A DNA stretch of 64,000 nucleotides from Bacillota bacterium (GTDB lineage: Bacteria > Bacillota > Clostridia > Lachnospirales > Lachnospiraceae), in NCBI GenBank assembly GCA_023407575.1, contig JAEYLX010000033.1, forward strand, positions 62,001-126,000. Reading direction: 5' to 3'. A program made the position numbers and the translations under genes. Shown here piece after piece: positions 62,359-64,000 of the stretch. Each line of letters begins with the position of its first letter. Position 1 is the stretch's first letter. The notes under the pieces were generated by a model. It worked only from the letters and a program-made list of their open reading frames with translations. It was not told the DNA's origin and ran no database searches.

Positions 62359-62388
62359 CGTAAGTAATAAGAGTTAGAATTTAAGAAA

Positions 62389-62417
62389 ATGAATCGACAA
62401 GTCGTTTTTACTTGTCC
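62389..62417 (+). repeat. Copy 2 of the small dispersed hairpin repeat
   Basis: ATGAATCGACAAGTCGTTT followed by TTACTTGTCC matches the reverse strand of 26358-26384 with two or three differences. GACAAGT pairs with ACTTGTC. Confidence 0.55.
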
Positions 62418-62418
62418 T

Positions 62419-62470
62419 AAAAAAAGCTGAAGCAATCACCCATTATTACAGGTGAGACTTCAGCTTTTTG
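62419..62470. terminator. Bidirectional terminator between convergent genes
   Basis: AAAAAGCTGAAG at 62421-62432 pairs with CTTCAGCTTTTT at 62458-62469, with an inner TCACC/GGTGA stem. T runs lie on both strands. The arms resemble those at 52116-52170. Confidence 0.9.
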
Positions 62471-62486
62471 TACTAAGTTATGCAAA

Positions 62487-62762
62487 TTATTCTTCTTCAG
62501 TTATAGTGCTTGAGGTATTTGTTTCTGGTTCCTCATCCTCTATATCATCTTCATAATCATCAAAATCATCATCGAAATCCTCAAGGTAATCAGGATTCAT
62601 ATAACGATACACGGCATAGGCAATCGCTGCAACAGCGGCTACAGCGCCGATAATTGCTAATACACAGATTATCATATGTCTTTTTTTCTCCATATTATCT
62701 TTTCTGTGAATTAATTCTCCTAATTTCATTGTACTTAAAAAATCATCGATTTTATTTCCCAT
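62487..62762 (-). CDS. Small membrane protein with acidic tail
   Basis: This 91-aa protein begins MGNKIDDFLS, has one membrane helix (about 30-52) and a tail almost entirely Asp/Glu with a Ser/Thr-rich end. I do not recognise a function. An ATG at 62762 is preceded by GAAGGGAAG; the frame is open to 62789, which would add nine residues. Confidence 0.75.
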   Translation of the reverse strand: MGNKIDDFLSTMKLGELIHRKDNMEKKRHMIICVLAIIGAVAAVAAIAYAVYRYMNPDYLEDFDDDFDDYEDDIEDEEPETNTSSTITEEE

Positions 62763-62893
62763 GACAACGCTTCCCTTCTTTACTTGCATTAAATCGTAAA
62801 ATCGTTTCCTGTTATATTATACCAGTCCAAGTATAGCATAATAACCCTTACTTTACTATAATATTTGAAAACCTTAAGAATATTATTCACTTT

Positions 62894-64000
62894 TTAATTG
62901 ATTTTTATTAAATTAGCAAAAGAAGATAAGAGTTTTTTTACTCCAAAGTTAGGGAAGTCTACGGTTACTTCATAATCCTTGCCACCCTTTGTAATATCAA
63001 TTACAATGCCAACTCCGAACTTAATGTGTTTTACCGTATCACCTACGCCGTAGTCTATGCTGGTTGTCTGATTATTGCCAAACTGTTTCGTGGCTGGAGT
63101 TATAAAAGGTTTATAGTCCTTATTGGTGGTAGGAGAGGTAGCTGTGGGAGTAAAACCAAAGGAATATGACGGGGGAGTTTTTACTGGTGCTGACATCTGT
63201 AACAAATATCGTGGAATTTCATGAACAAATCTCGAAGGCTTATTATATTGGGTCTCGCCGCGAATCATACGTTGCTTTGCGGCAGACATGGATAATTGAT
63301 TCATAGCTCTGGTGATACCCACATAACAAAGACGTCGTTCTTCTTCAATCTCTTCCCTCGGATTATCAGCATGAATGGACATGTAACTAGGGAAAATTCC
63401 ATCCTCCATACCACAGAGATAGACATATGGAAATTCCAAGCCCTTCGCACTATGAAGTGTCATTAATACAACTTTGTCCTGATTCTCGTCAAGAGTATCG
63501 ATATCAGAAACCAGTGCAACTTCTTCCAGAAAGCCGCTTAAGCTTGGCTCCTCCAAAGAATTTTCCTCATAGGAAACCATCTTATTCACAAGCTCGTTAA
63601 TATTGGCAATACGATCCTGTGCTTCTTCTTCGCCTTCTTGTTCGAGTTCTCTTAGATAACCGGTAGCATCTAGAATATCATCAATCAACTCTCTTAGAGC
63701 ATACCCTTCCTGATTAACCCTTGATTTTAATCCTTCAATCAGGCTGATAAATGGATTGAGCTTTGTAGCGGACCGTTCAAGACCGGGGATACTGCGGGCT
63801 CTGGTAAGTGCATCATAAAAGCTTATCTCATTTGCTATAGCATAATCATTAATACGATCTACCGTTGTTAATCCAATACCACGTCTTGGAACATTGATGA
63901 TACGTTTGACAGCCAGGTTATCAAGACCGTTGTTAATCGTTTTTAAATAAGCTAGAATATCTTTAATTTCTTTACGGTCGTAGAAGTTTACACCGCCAAT
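62894..64000 (-). CDS. pcrA: ATP-dependent DNA helicase PcrA/UvrD, C-terminal part
   Basis: The frame runs open from 64000 to a stop at 62894, so the N-terminus lies beyond the window. The 369 visible residues begin IGGVNFYDRKEIKDILAYL (motif IV region) and include VPRRGIG, motif V TLHSAKGLEFPYVYL, motif VI YVGITRAMNQL and a C-terminal Tudor-like domain (VGDTVKHIKFGVGIV) that binds RNA polymerase in PcrA. It is an SF1 3'-5' helicase for repair and for resolving transcription conflicts. Confidence 0.95.
   Translation of the reverse strand: MGGVNFYDRKEIKDILAYLKTINNGLDNLAVKRIINVPRRGIGLTTVDRINDYAIANEISFYDALTRARSIPGLERSATKLNPFISLIEGLKSRVNQEGYALRELIDDILDATGYLRELEQEGEEEAQDRIANINELVNKMVSYEENSLEEPSLSGFLEEVALVSDIDTLDENQDKVVLMTLHSAKGLEFPYVYLCGMEDGIFPSYMSIHADNPREEIEEERRLCYVGITRAMNQLSMSAAKQRMIRGETQYNKPSRFVHEIPRYLLQMSAPVKTPPSYSFGFTPTATSPTTNKDYKPFITPATKQFGNNQTTSIDYGVGDTVKHIKFGVGIVIDITKGGKDYEVTVDFPNFGVKKLLSSFANLIKIN

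Noticed and set aside
1..64000. CRISPR array, transposon, prophage or integrative element
   Set aside because: No regularly spaced repeats, no transposase, integrase or phage gene; the small dispersed repeat has only two clear copies.

Overview
The window reads as chromosome of a low-GC, endospore-forming, Gram-positive anaerobe of the Lachnospiraceae (Lachnoclostridium / Clostridium phytofermentans type). The grounds are AT-rich coding sequence, AGGAGG-type ribosome binding sites, a sporulation sigma factor (SigK), the IreB-RuvX-DUF1292 block, ThiI next to a cysteine desulfurase, a chemotaxis receptor and a carbohydrate ABC importer without its own ATPase. The species call is inference. Most of the window is vegetative core genome. 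There is no rRNA, one tRNA, and no prophage, transposase or CRISPR array that I can see.

Layout. 1-3262: a partial RNase H-fold exonuclease (minus), then a large fusion of a CmpB-type membrane domain with a cardiolipin synthase. 3439-8766: a small YvyF-like protein, ruvA-ruvB, zapA, a structured intergenic RNA or terminator, and a large U32-family protein. 8843-12185: an FtsW/RodA-family protein overlapping a class B PBP, then a NUDIX hydrolase. 12295-18906: a more accessory stretch with an acyltransferase behind a 20-codon upstream ORF, two alpha/beta hydrolases around a TetR regulator, an ABC exporter pair preceded by duplicated operator-like repeats, and a small membrane protein. 18907-19653: gene-poor, with tRNA-Leu(CAA). 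19654-24502: a zf-HC2 membrane protein, polA, coaE and a WalJ-like hydrolase. 24523-30774: ACT and UPF0210 proteins, pepD, an LCP cell-wall ligase and an M23 peptidase. 30845-33300: cysteine desulfurase plus thiI for tRNA thiolation. 33496-33729: a minus-strand HPr-like protein without the phospho-histidine. 33895-41318: mtaB, ireB, ruvX, DUF1292, a Fur-family regulator, RNase J, a truncated MltG-like protein, trmR and a TrhP-type U32 protein. This order resembles the B. subtilis yrzL-yrrK-yrzB-yrrL-yrrM-yrrN-yrrO segment. 41521-44143: sigK and an ammonium transporter fused to PII. 44572-51387: a chemotaxis receptor and a LacI-controlled sugar ABC importer. 51654-64000: a zinc-ribbon membrane protein, an ABC-F ATPase, GtrA, an RlmI-type methyltransferase, folC, a DUF5050 protein, a 52-aa small ORF, pheA, an HtrA protease, an orphan NMT1-type binding lipoprotein, a small membrane protein and the C-terminal part of PcrA.

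How genes fit together. Recombination and repair are represented by ruvAB, polA, ruvX and pcrA. Cell envelope and division are represented by zapA, FtsW-like plus PBP, LCP, M23 and the MltG-like protein. tRNA modification is represented by nifS-thiI, mtaB and trmR-trhP. The most distinctive items are the CmpB-Cls fusion with a D-to-E change in its second HKD motif, the Amt-PII fusion behind a leader hairpin, a SigK gene with no pro-sequence behind a SigK-consensus promoter, paired operator repeats ahead of the ABC exporter without an obvious regulator, an inferred CTG start on the zf-HC2 gene, and a small hairpin repeat present twice. I did not find a clearly new multi-gene system. The closest candidate is the TetR/hydrolase/ABC-exporter stretch at 13505-18431.
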